Shown here in pieces: positions 42,944-52,645 of a stretch of DNA of 64,000 bases. Position 1 is the stretch's first letter. Every line of letters starts with the position of its first letter. Origin of the DNA: Oncomelania hupensis (Eukaryota > Mollusca > Gastropoda > Littorinimorpha > Pomatiopsidae); contig CM072511.1 in the NCBI GenBank assembly GCA_036898135.1, forward strand, positions 75,812,840-75,876,839. Direction: 5' to 3'. Under the pieces are notes generated by a model that saw only the letters and a program-made list of their open reading frames with translations, was not told where the DNA came from and ran no database searches. A program made the translations under genes and the position numbers.

Positions 42944-45495
42944 TCAGCTGCATCGTGCTGCCTCGACGGGGATTGGTTTCAGCTTCTCCGGCATGACTGG
43001 AACTTTAGTGCGGAGTTGTCTCCCCATCAGGGCGACGGACGGACTGATTCCAGTTGCTGAGTGCGGTGTCGTCCTGTAATTCAGCATGGCGAGAGCGAAA
43101 TCCTTCTGCCTCATCATTTTTTCCACTGTGTATAGCTGGCTTTGCTTCTCCGCTTTGCTTGCGGAAAGTATGGGCTGTTGGTGTAATGCTGTGTATGTGA
43201 TAATGATGATGATGATGATGATAATGATGATGATGGTGATGATGATGATGATAGTCTCTAGCAAAGTTATGATATAATAAAGTGATCGTATTCGTATTCG
43301 TAGGACACGTGGTGTAAACTGTGGACCGTTATTTGTAACAAGCACATCAGGAATACCGTGCTGTGCAAACACTTGATTGAAGCACATAATGACGGTTTCA
43401 CTGTTTGTCGACTTCAACTGCTTCACTTCGACCCATCTGGAATAGTAATTTATCATGAGCAGGTATTCTTTGGTCTTGAAGATATGAAGATGTCAGCTGC
43501 AATCCTCCCATGGTCGTAAAGGAAGTTCAGATGGTTTCAATGGCTCATGGCGCTGTGTGGGTCTGCTCAGCCTGCATGTTTGTCAGTTTTCCTGGTGCCA
43601 GTATGCATCTTTCTGCAACAGATCTGTCATCGGCTTCAGCATAGTGGACAAGCCCTCAGTAAACCGTCCCAGACAGATCCCGCCAAGCACTCGGCGAAGC
43701 TCAGGCACATTCTTTGGTGGCGAAAGATTGGTAACAGCCTCTATTTTGCTTGGAGTTGGTTGTATGCCCTGCTCGCTGATCACATACCCGAAGAATACAA
43801 CTTTCTTCTATCGAATGTGTCATTTTAGCCTCGACTCTTCTATGGCTTTCATGACGCGTGTTATACGTTTATTATGCTCTACTATTGTAGCCCCATGGAT
43901 AAAAATTTCATCAATGATCACCGCATCCTTCAAAGGGGCCCAGGGTCTCGGTCATCTTGTGCTGGAATTCGTCCTAGCCAACGTTGATGCCCATGGCTAG
44001 GCGGTACTACTGTGAACACTTTGGACCCCGCCAAATTTGGTGCAATATCCTCTAGATTTGGCAACATTACATAGGTCGCTTCACGCTTTGGTTCAGTTTT
44101 TTTAAGTCGATGCAAATGCGCATGTTTCCATTCTTTTTCTTGACAATCGGTTGGCGTTGTTACCTTTTTGATGAAGCCTTCTCTCTCCATCCTCTCAATT
44201 TCTGACTTAGTCATGAATGGGGAATGGAATCCGCCTTGCTGTGGTCACACAGTAGGGTCTGACGTTAGAGTAGCTTCACTGGCGCTGAATAGGGCTGTGC
44301 CACCGTACACAGTTTCGCGCCTATTTCGTTTAGCCACTTCACTAGGCTCATGCTCTCGCATACTGCTCTGCACAGTAGGTTGCTTGCACTTTGAGGGATC
44401 ACAAGGACCTGAAAGGTGAAATCTCGCCCATTGTACTTAGTACGAGCAGTGAACTCGCCCAGTTTCGTCATTCTTCCCCCCTGGTGATTTCAAGATTTTT
44501 GATCGCTGCAGATTCGTTTGGCAGTTGCATGGAAGATGCTTTCATCACGGTGATATCAGCACCTGTGTCTATCTTGAACGTTGACTTGTGTCCATCACCA
44601 CACAAATCAAGGTCAACTGTCATTGGCTCACCATTGTTGGCAACCTTTGTCGTAACAGTATCGAGACAGTATGCGTACTTGTTTGTTTATAACTCTCGAA
44701 CACCTCCCGGTTTGTTCAGGTCACAGCATCTGCTAAAATTATTCTTCTTGTGGCAGTACCTACACTTTTGCCCTTTGACTGGACATGCTGCTTTGCTGTC
44801 ATGCGCGTAGCCACATCTCGTGCATACACCATCTGCCTTAGGGTTTTAAAATCCGCTTGCTGCTTGCTAGAACCCCTTCACTGTGAATTCCTGTTCCCAC
44901 AACCGCGACCACGATGGCGTATATTGATATTCGTCTCGCGCGCTGACACTATATTCAACACTAGCTTGGCTTTGCTCTTGCATTTGCAGCCTGATCGTTT
45001 CTTGTTGACGTGCAACGGTCATCGCTTTGTTCAAGGTCAACTCTGCTGTCAGTTGTAACTTTTTTCTTTCACTCTGCGATCTCTCAGTCCAATGACCAAC
45101 CTGTCATGCACTTGAACTTCTGGATCGTGGTAATCAGTGCAGGACTAGTATGAAGTTATAAATTCCTCACCTGTTTCACCTTCTTGTTGGTCAGTACTGT
45201 TGAAAATACATCTGTCATTAATCAGATTTTGTTTGAGCAGGAAATATTCTGTGAACCTTTTCACGATCGAAATTTTCAGCTGATTTCCCGTCTTCTTCAT
45301 CAAACTTAGAGTCTCCATGATTTTTCCAGCTTCCCCAGAACCCATGGAAGCGAATGTCTCAGGATCTCTCCTACTTCTCTGTTGCAGCTTTGTGGCACCC
45401 CGAAACCGTTTGAAAATCTTCCCACCTTTCGGCCCACTCATTCGGGTTGAACGAGAATTTCTCAGGTGGGTCGCGAACTTTGTTATTCCAGATAA
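42944..45495 (-). pseudogene. Gag-Pol of Gypsy-D, broken
   Basis: Pieces from right to left: Gag (PPEKFSFNPNEWAERW at about 45470, GATKLQQRS, EGETGEEFITSY), two knuckle-like motifs (CTRCGYAHDSKAAC and CRYCHKKNNFSRC, 44830-44725), protease FKIDTGADITVMK (about 44580), RT start ERMEREGFIKKV (44180), a catalytic motif reading IIDEIFIHG where IDD is expected (about 43915), RT thumb ISEQGIQPTPSKIEAV (43783), integrase core DYYSRWVEVKQL-like and VTNNGPQFTP where TDNG is expected, then MLNYRTTPHSATGISP (about 43080). Both the RT and integrase catalytic sites are mutated, with many frameshifts. Confidence 0.85.
43180..43305 (-). repeat. Insertion with (ATC)n and (GAATAC)n runs in Gypsy-D integrase
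   Basis: The integrase reading is interrupted between FTPRVL and SKAEKQSQ. The insert has TGATGATGATG-type repeats, AAGTTATGATATAATAAAG and GTATTCGTATTCG, resembling the retroposon ends at 26829 and 39170. Confidence 0.6.
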
Positions 45496-45520
45496 TACTC
45501 TGCTTTTTTAGTTCACTTCT

Positions 45521-45605
45521 GACCTATCCTATCCTATCCTATCCCGTAACTCGAAGGTCGTAGGGGCACCACAGATGGTGATGATCGTTTAACCAGCGTA
45601 CTCCA
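45521..45605 (-). repeat. LINE-B 3' end, very short copy
   Basis: (TATCC)n then CGTAACTCGAAGGTCGTAGG and GATCGTTTAACCAGCGTAC: the last ~70 bp of LINE-B, extremely 5' truncated. Confidence 0.85.
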
Positions 45606-46760
45606 TGACACCAAATCAGAGCAGGCGGGGGCGTTTTATCTTTTATAACTGACGTTTAATAAATAAGACATTACGTAAGAGTACACCAAAACAAGGGGCG
45701 TCACTCTCGGCATTGTTGACAATCTCCATGATATCGACTAATGGAGTACAGTTTCTTTACAGTTACTTGTACAGGAAGATAATCGCATATTTTTGACGGG
45801 ATGTTCGCATGCATTGCTTTTGAATCGATTGAGTAGCTTTCTTTCGGCAGAAGACTACTGGTTTGCAAAGACAAGGTTTAAAACGGAGGCAACCCGACAC
45901 TTCCGGCTCGAACACTGACATTAATAATACAGTACAGATAGGGAAAACGTTTAGTATTGCATCCAGATACGGGAGCATATGAATAGGGGATATAATGGGG
46001 ATATTTCAAGCTGGAATACTTTACTGCAAATTCAGTTAAGATATTCTTGAGATCAGGCAAACTAGAAGGGCAAAGCCCTCACATCATCCTTAAAGAACCC
46101 CAATATTTTAAAATGAAAATGAGCTTAAGGTGACGACCTTCAGTGACCTCGACATTGGGAGGATCCTGCCCTTCACATGACCTTTGATGCTGATGTATGA
46201 TCAAAAAACCAAATATTGATGGGTAAAATTTAGAACCATTCCACTGTACGATGTTTTATATTTTTGTAAGGTCTAAAATTACCTTGACTTATCAATGCAA
46301 AATCATCAAAATACATGAATGATCAATGTTATCTACACACGAAGATTGGACTGTATTTCTTATAGTTTATGGTCGTCACTCCAAAGTACCCATATAAACT
46401 GACTTTGGACAGATCCAGTGACGACCTTGGAGCAGCGATGTCGACTAAATGTACATGGAATTTATCTCATTGATATATATCATGCATCAAAGAATCATGT
46501 TCATCAATATCAGGGGGGGGGGGAAAGTATCATTGTGTGTCATTTATTTTGCTAACATTTGTTGACGCTGTGACCTTGAAGTTTTCATTCACTGGTCATA
46601 TTCGAGGTCTCATACTACATACTACCAAGTGTGGTTGTGATAGATTAAATGGGTTGTGGGAAATTAAACCACGCAAGTTTTGTCGGTGGACGGATGTTGA
46701 AAAAAAAATCATTTTTGGATCCACAGATTTGCAGAATTTTGAATGTTATTAGGTAGTTAC
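45606..46760. other. No gene recognised
   Basis: Unassigned sequence. 46120-46740 contains GTGACCTTGAAGTTTTC and CATACTACCAAGTGTGGTTG, of a type that looks like an old dispersed repeat. ORFs here are short and without domains. Confidence 0.5.
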
Positions 46761-46862
46761 AGGGGTGGGGGTATCAAAACACATTTAGTATTCACACGCA
46801 TGCAGCAATGCATTGCTGCATGCGTATGAGTACAAAATGTGTTGTAACACCCCACCCCACCC
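46761..46862. repeat. ~100-bp near-perfect palindrome
   Basis: The centre is at 46810/46811. The inner 15 bases on each side (ACGCATGCAGCAATG and its complement) pair perfectly with no loop. The pairing continues outward through CACATTT/AAATGTG to GGGGTGGGG on the left and CCCCACCCC on the right with few mismatches. It has no coding content and could be a foldback MITE. Confidence 0.8.
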
Positions 46863-47984
46863 CCCACCCCCCCAAAAAGGACAAGGACAGTGCCCATGCC
46901 GCTATAAGGGAGTCCTTAGTTCGCATTAGCGGGTTGTGGCCTTATGTTCGACGACGACGTGCAAACTTGAAAAAAGTAATATTTTTAACCGCATATATAA
47001 ATATATAATTTAAAAATGTAAATGTCATCCAACAGTAACACTGTAACAACAGGCTAGGTTTACCCAGCACTTTTAAGCTCTTGCCTGGTTTAATCAGCTG
47101 TAACCTTAGTAGGTTGATGTTACGCTGCAGCAGACGACAGAAGTTACTGATGTGTGCTACCCTTTTGTATACGGACGCTAGCGCAGTATGTAATGACATC
47201 ATCCAGCTTACCTATAGGCAGCAGTACAGCCAATCCGAGCACAGAGAGCTTAGGTTTACCGGTTCTACCCGGTTAAGGCAGAGAGCTAGGTAGAGTCATT
47301 TCGCTGTTCAACTTGCCTAGAGTACAGAGCTCAGCTCTAAGAAATCTCTTCACTGAAGACTAGGAAAGCAGGACTTGTTGAAAACTCTATTCAACCAAGT
47401 TAGCCACGGCCTGACATCGTCAAAAAAGTAAATGAACATACTTTTGTTTCATCGTGATGTATTGATATTATTGTTGAATTACGTTTGTGCAATTTGCTAT
47501 GATTAGAATTGAATTCTTAGTCAAACATTGCGTGACCACGTGGCGAACACGACCGGTCGACGCCATGATGAATTCCATACGAACCCACTGTTGTTTAGCC
47601 TATATGTATACACCAGCGGCTGTACCAGAGAATATGTATAATATTAATTATTTCTCTATGTGTATAGTTAGCCATGATTTATATTTATACATGCATAGGA
47701 AATTAAAGTGGAGATTCCAGTGGACCACGGACTTAGCAGAATGTTCGTCGCTTATATATAGAGATGTGGAGCTAATCACTGAGGGCTACTTCGGCCTTCA
47801 GTGAGACGCTCTGCACACACCTAATGTACATGGTGGTGCAGAATTTCGTCTCATATGTTACACACGAGCAGGCATCGTATCATGGGCCTGACCAGACGAA
47901 AGACGAGAAAAAGTCTTCACTGAAAATCAGCCTGCAGAGGCTGCTCAAGCAATGCGCGATGAGAGCCAAATAAATAAAGAGAGA
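46863..47984. other. No gene recognised
   Basis: Unassigned. ORFs 47081-47293 and 47487-47804 show no known domain. 47860-47960 is CT-poor sequence linked to the Rep-B copy that follows. Confidence 0.5.
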
Positions 47985-48540
47985 ACAAATAAATGTATTA
48001 AGTTGAGTCTAGCAACAAGGAGAAGAATCCATAACAACACAGCTCATCAAGGAATCAACCACAACACAGCTCTTAGAACATTGAGTTAAGTGTATAGTGA
48101 CTCAGTGCACCAAAACTGTTACCAAAGGACCACACCTCTTCCAGAACTCTGACCCTTAGGGCAGAAAGCAACAAGTGCCCAATGATGCTACAGTAGCTGC
48201 ATAGAACTATCAAGAAGCGAACCATTCGAATTGACATTTGAACTTTTTAAGTTAGTATCGTACTTAGCAGATCATGTATAGAGTAGAGGAAATAAATGTG
48301 TGATATTTACTGTTAACAAGTGGCTGGACCACCTATGTTTCAAAACCATGTGAGAGCTAGTGTGACAGTGATCTTTTACCATTTTTCTATCTCTGTACCC
48401 CAGCCTAATCACAAACCGAGCTAAACAAATAAATGTATTAAGTTGAGTCACAGGGAGATTTACTAGCGATCCCCATCGACAATAGATGAGTGGGTAATAG
48501 CATTCCATTGTGCAGAGCCCAGCAACAATAGACCCACCGT
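47985..48540 (-). repeat. Rep-B, copy 2
   Basis: Reverse orientation relative to 9985-10680, with the same landmarks but diverged. The 25-bp segment ACAAATAAATGTATTAAGTTG occurs twice, near 47987 and 48424, which could be the edges of a duplicated or inserted part. Confidence 0.6.
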
Positions 48541-48565
48541 CACAAACACCACCATTATCACGAAC

Positions 48566-48569
48566 AATG

Positions 48570-48637
<68 letters not shown>
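48566..48637. repeat. (ACT)n microsatellite
   Basis: About 72 bp of ACT repeats starting right after the Rep-B copy; the poly-Thr ORF is an artefact. Confidence 0.95.
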
Positions 48638-48779
48638 AACTCTTCTGACCGGAATGGCTGAGCAGGATGGTGTGCCCGAATATGTTGTCCCAGCATCACT
48701 TGTGCTTGGTCTTGCAGATTCTCTACCTGAGGGGCGTCCTTCAGACTGCGAATGTCTGTAATTAAAGATATTTTATTAC

Positions 48780-50354
48780 AGCAATGAAGAAAATACACTA
48801 AAATGTATTTCTAGACACATTGGGGATGAGGCGGGTGAGGGGAGTAGGGGCAATTTTCCGGTCTATCTGTGCTTGCGCTGAACGCTGAATTATCCCAGGT
48901 AATTTCAATTTAAAGAACCTATACATTAAAGAAAATCGCTTTAGCCTTTTTGAAATATTGAGCAACACGTGTTTAGCAAGAAATAGAATCCAGTGACTTT
49001 GACCTTTGCGGGAGGCAGGCCACCAATCTAGGTAATGTTCCTATGAAGTTTAGTCAAAATCCGTCCAGTATTTCTTTATATGGTTTCCAACGGACGACAG
49101 ATCAACTGACCGACATTTTTGCCCGTTCTGATTCTCCCCGACTATTTCAAAGTAAAAATACAAAAATCACCTCAACTAATTTTTACATAACATGTCTAGA
49201 AAATGGTTAAGCACAATGGTACTGACATTTGAAAAAGAACAAATACGAATGGTCAAACATGCTTAGAAGTAGTTAAAATATCCGTAACCTAGAGCTCATT
49301 GCCTGCCAGGCATGTTTCCACGTTTGTGCCAGACATTTTTTGGCACCGAAAGAAAGTTCAGTACCTTAGGTATTTATGCTACTGTTCTCTCAATAATAGT
49401 TGTTAAATAGACATATTTCATATCAAATTAAAGGTAAAAAAATGAAGAATAAGAAAAAAAAACACACAAATGTTAATTTGATTATGTTATTATTGAAATA
49501 TGTGTTTTGAAAGCATGTTGATCTTTTTGTAATGATAAAATAAATCTAAAATATTTCTACATACCACAGTGATGAAAAATATCTGGAGGAATAATTCCAA
49601 TCAGCTTCACACACCAGAAAGAAAATTTATTTAGGATCAAAATGCACTTTACAGTTTGAAATTATATTGATTGTTAGCAGAGTTTGACACACTGGGCACC
49701 ATCACGATGCTTAGTAAAATGCACAAAAAAAACACTCTAAAAACGAATCAATTTGAAGAAACCACGTGCGTTTCGTATTGAGAACGAAACCAGAAAGAGT
49801 TATCTCTCTTTGGTTAAAATAAAACTTGGATTGGACTGCGCAAAAAAATGAAACGAAACGGAATACTGAAATCGACGACATATCGTAGATTGGCAAAAAC
49901 ATGGCGGCTCAGATCGACGATATATCGTCGATTGGCAGGCAATGAGCTAGTTAGGTAATGATGGTTAGTCAAACTCCGTTCAATATTAAGAACCATAATT
50001 ATCTTATGGTTTCAAACCGACCGACAGAGAGATGGACAGTCGGACCGACATTTTGGCACGTTACACACACCTACACACCTACACACACACACACACACCC
50101 AAACGCACACACTTATGGATCCCATTGTGACGTCATCGTGGTGCGTCGGTCTAGCAGACGGTACATCCCTGTTTACAAGTAAACATTATTTCCTTATATC
50201 CCTGTTTTCAAAAAAAACATTATTGGGTGCAACAGTAATAAATAAACACTATGCTTATGGAATGCTTATGGAATTCGGACGTTGAACGCAACAGATGATC
50301 TCCAAACTGATCTCAGACCTCTTAAGTGCACGCGAAAGAACATTGCATCCGTTA
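48780..50354. other. No gene; two related repeat fragments and (CA)n
   Basis: 48980-49130 (AGGCCACCAATCTAGGTAATG, AAGTTTAGTCAAAATCCGTCC, TGACCGACATTTT) and 49930-50080 (GAGCTAGTTAGGTAATG, TAGTCAAACTCCGTTC, CGGACCGACATTTT) are diverged copies of one repeat. 50064-50110 is CA-rich. The rest is unassigned AT-rich DNA. Confidence 0.55.
49871..49940. repeat. Tandem pair of 20-bp palindromes
   Basis: ATCGACGATATATCGTCGAT at 49914-49933 is a perfect 20-bp palindrome. An imperfect version with GACATATCGTAGATTGGCA stands about 45 bp upstream; both are followed by TTGGCA. Confidence 0.7.
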
Positions 50355-50800
50355 GGGTCCAGCGCTTGTAATATCATTAATGCATTTATTTATTATTTTT
50401 ATACGGCGCTTTTCAAGCTCAAGAGCTGCTCAAGGTTCTGGCCGAAACAGGATCTAACAAGCCGCCCGAAGGGTCCACTTGCACAACCATTGGGCAGACA
50501 GTACAATCCTGGGCGACCAGGGATGGAGAGAATGGACCAGGTGGCAGCTGGGTGTTGTTGTGTAGCTGGCACAAATCCGTCTAAGACATGAGCGTTATCT
50601 TTAAAGTCCATGCGTGCACACTTGATCTAAATTTATACTCTCATCCGAAAAAGTAGGGGGGCAGAGAGAGTGATTATTTTTTTAACATTTTTTTAACCCA
50701 AGGCCCTCAGCGGGATTTAAACCACTGGCTGTGTACAGGTTGCAATGTTACTGACAGGCATTCGAGTACACTGTGTACACCACTGAGCCAACTGCGCTCC
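50355..50800 (-). mobile_element. Full-length tRNA-derived SINE (~445 bp)
   Basis: Minus strand: A box TGGCTCAGTGG (plus 50780-50790), B box GGTTTAAATCC (plus 50713-50723), then GATGAGAGTATAAAT, CTTTAAAGATAACGCTCATG (the middle domain shared with 9860 and 35620), and the end CTTGAAAAGCGCCGTATAAAAAT typical of a LINE-type tail. It is the only copy of this family here with head, middle and tail together. Confidence 0.7.
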
Positions 50801-50859
50801 GTCATGTTTGGATGAAATTTAAATATGTTAATTATAATTAACACATTTAAATTGCATCC

Positions 50860-51500
50860 TGTTACGTTGAAACGCGAATGGTAGTACGTCGGAAACGTGC
50901 ACGATAGATCTGATCGTTTCGTTTTGCAAAGTATTCAATAATGGAGTTTATTTACCTTTGATTTGAGTTTGCATTGTTGTTAGGAGAGGTTTTGTATAAC
51001 GTCGATAATTTTCGTTGGTCGATATTGTTGGAGAATTTTCGGGATCTGCATGTTTATTACTGTCGATAGAAATTTCCCGATGGATATCGAAGGTCGTGAA
51101 TGTTCCCGGAAGTAGAGGAAATATGTATGACGTAAGCCAGTGATGACGATCTTTAGTTCGATTGGTGGCAGTGCGTCATTTCTACCGTGTACCAAATTGT
51201 TCGAGAAGAGAGAGAGGTTATTTAATCGTGTGCCGAGTTGCTGTTGAGAGATAGTAAAGTTGTTGATAGTGATTTGGAGAGTTGCTGTGAAAGTTGTTGA
51301 GTTGAGTTGAAAATTGTATGCAGTTGTTGGTGTGTGCTGAATAAAAGTGGAAAACTTCATACGTCGACTTTGTGACTTGTATGCTGTTTGGACGGGTTGC
51401 GTGGATAAACGAATCTGAGTTACACCTTATCAGGAATTCAGCATTGGGGCTGAATCGGATACTGATAAAGGAAAACACCAACATCAAACGGAGTGTAACA
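50860..51500 (+). repeat. 5' LTR of Gypsy-C (641 bp)
   Basis: Ends TGTTACG and GTAACA. Contains GCTGAATAAAAGTGG (AATAAA signal) near 51337. Directly after it, TTTTGGGGGCCAAGCCG may be the primer binding site (TGG three bases after the LTR). Confidence 0.95.
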
Positions 51501-52048
51501 TTTTGGGGGCCAAGCCGCGATTCACGCCATAGCCAAGGGTTCAACTGCTACAACAAGCGAGTCAACGTTACGAGAGGCAGTCATCGAGGGTAGCCGCCAA
51601 CGAGTTGCGTCGAGAGGGGCCAACATACTGGGACTACATCACCGATAGGTTCGGGTTGACTGCAAGGGCGTGTGGTCGCCGAAGAGTTGCTTCGTGAGCG
51701 AACAACAGAGCGGGACTACGTGGCTGCCGCAGGACTACGTCCAGGGACAGTCTCGAAGCTACATCGCCAGTGTTACAGAGAGCGGCGAGCGGACGTCGCG
51801 TCCACTTCAGCACAGGAGCGTGTACATCAACACCAGCGTGGTGCAGCGTCGCATACGACGAGGACAGCGGGGCCTGCGTCAGCGAAAGCGACTAGTGACA
51901 AGCATCAGCGCTACTGCAGAAAGCGTGCTGTTCTAGAACAGTCTAGAAAGGTACAGCACAGTCAAGAACTTTCCAGAAAAAGAACTCTACAGTCAAGAAC
52001 TTTCTAGAAAAAGAACTTTCCAGAAAAGAACTTTCCAGAAGCATCAAG
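51501..52048 (+). promoter_or_regulatory. Leader of Gypsy-C with four heat-shock-element-like sites
   Basis: A 548-bp leader before gag. GAAnnTTCnnGAA occurs at 51966-51978, 51997-52009, 52013-52025 and 52028-52040, plus a TTCnnGAA at 51931-51938. This is the binding pattern of heat-shock factor (alternating nGAAn units). They stand within 85 bp of the gag ATG, inside the transcribed region. A simple tandem repeat of CAAGAACTTTCCAGAAAA could give the same pattern by chance, so function is inference. Confidence 0.5.
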
Positions 52049-52645
52049 ATGGCTGACTTCTGGCAGAAAGGGGTTGAACTGAATCTAAAAGGCAAGCAGC
52101 TGACGGAGTACGTCAAGTCACAGGAGAGAATACGAGAAAGAGAATTGGAAGAGAAGCGTAGAGAAAAAGAATTAGAACAGAAGCGTCTAGAATTAGAGGA
52201 GCAGCGACGCCGAGAAGAAAAGGAAGAACAGCGTCAACGGGAAGAAAGGGAAGAACAACGTCGCCGTGAAGAAAGAGAATTTGAACTGAAGCGTCTGGAA
52301 ATTGAACAGCAGCAGCAAGAAAGAGAGCGTCAGTACCAGCTAGAGTTGGCGCGTATCCAAAACAATCAGCATGCTCCACAAGTCACCAACGACCATACGG
52401 CTCCAAAATTGCCAGCTTTCGTCGACGGGAAGGACCAGATCGACAGCTATCTGGCGAGATTCGAAAGGTTCGCCGAAAGCTCCAATTGGCAACCTCGAGA
52501 CTGGGCGATTCGACTGAGTGCACTTCTGACGGGGCAAGCTCTCGAAGTTTACACCAGACTGTCGAACGATGACGCCAAAAAACTACGACGTCTTGAAAGA
52601 GGCCCTGTTGCAGTGCTACAACTTTACAGAGAAGGGCTACCGTAA
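52049..52645 (+). pseudogene. gag: Gag N-terminal part of Gypsy-C, ends by frameshift
   Basis: ATG in ATCAAGATGGCTG starts MADFWQKGVELN. Residues about 20-95 form a long charged helix rich in E, R, Q (repeats such as LEEKRREKELEQKRLE), a probable coiled coil. Then follows LPAFVDGKDQIDSYLARF and WAIRLSALLTGQAL of the capsid. At 52575-52585 the sequence GCCAAAAAACTACG has one more base than Gypsy-A (GCTGAAGACTACG), so the frame leaves Gag and stops at 52645. The true capsid continues in the frame at 52569. An A-run slip after insertion is the likely cause; the required shift is +1, not the usual -1. Confidence 0.85.

Larger units (their letters stand above)
42780..45500 (-). mobile_element. Gypsy-D: decayed conventional Ty3/Gypsy element
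   Basis: On the minus strand the order is Gag, zinc knuckles, protease, RT, integrase: the normal Ty3/Gypsy order, unlike Gypsy-A/C. No LTRs were found. It is interrupted near 43180-43305 by an (ATC)n/(TTCGTA)n-tailed insertion, and RNase H together with the integrase zinc finger is deleted between about 43590 and 43520. The left end is lost in low-complexity DNA; the right end stops at the LINE-B tail at 45521. Confidence 0.85.

Noticed and set aside
50980..51544. Minus-strand ORFs of 108-126 residues in the LTRs (also 56926-57457)
   Set aside because: Identical because the LTRs are duplicates; no protein signature.
51670..52007. Upstream ORFs in the Gypsy-C leader
   Set aside because: They start at non-ATG codons and show no Gag or other domain; the ATG at 52049 fits better.
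52575..52590. Programmed frameshift at the A run in Gypsy-C gag
   Set aside because: It lies in the middle of the capsid, needs +1, and Gypsy-A is in one frame here, so a mutation is more likely.
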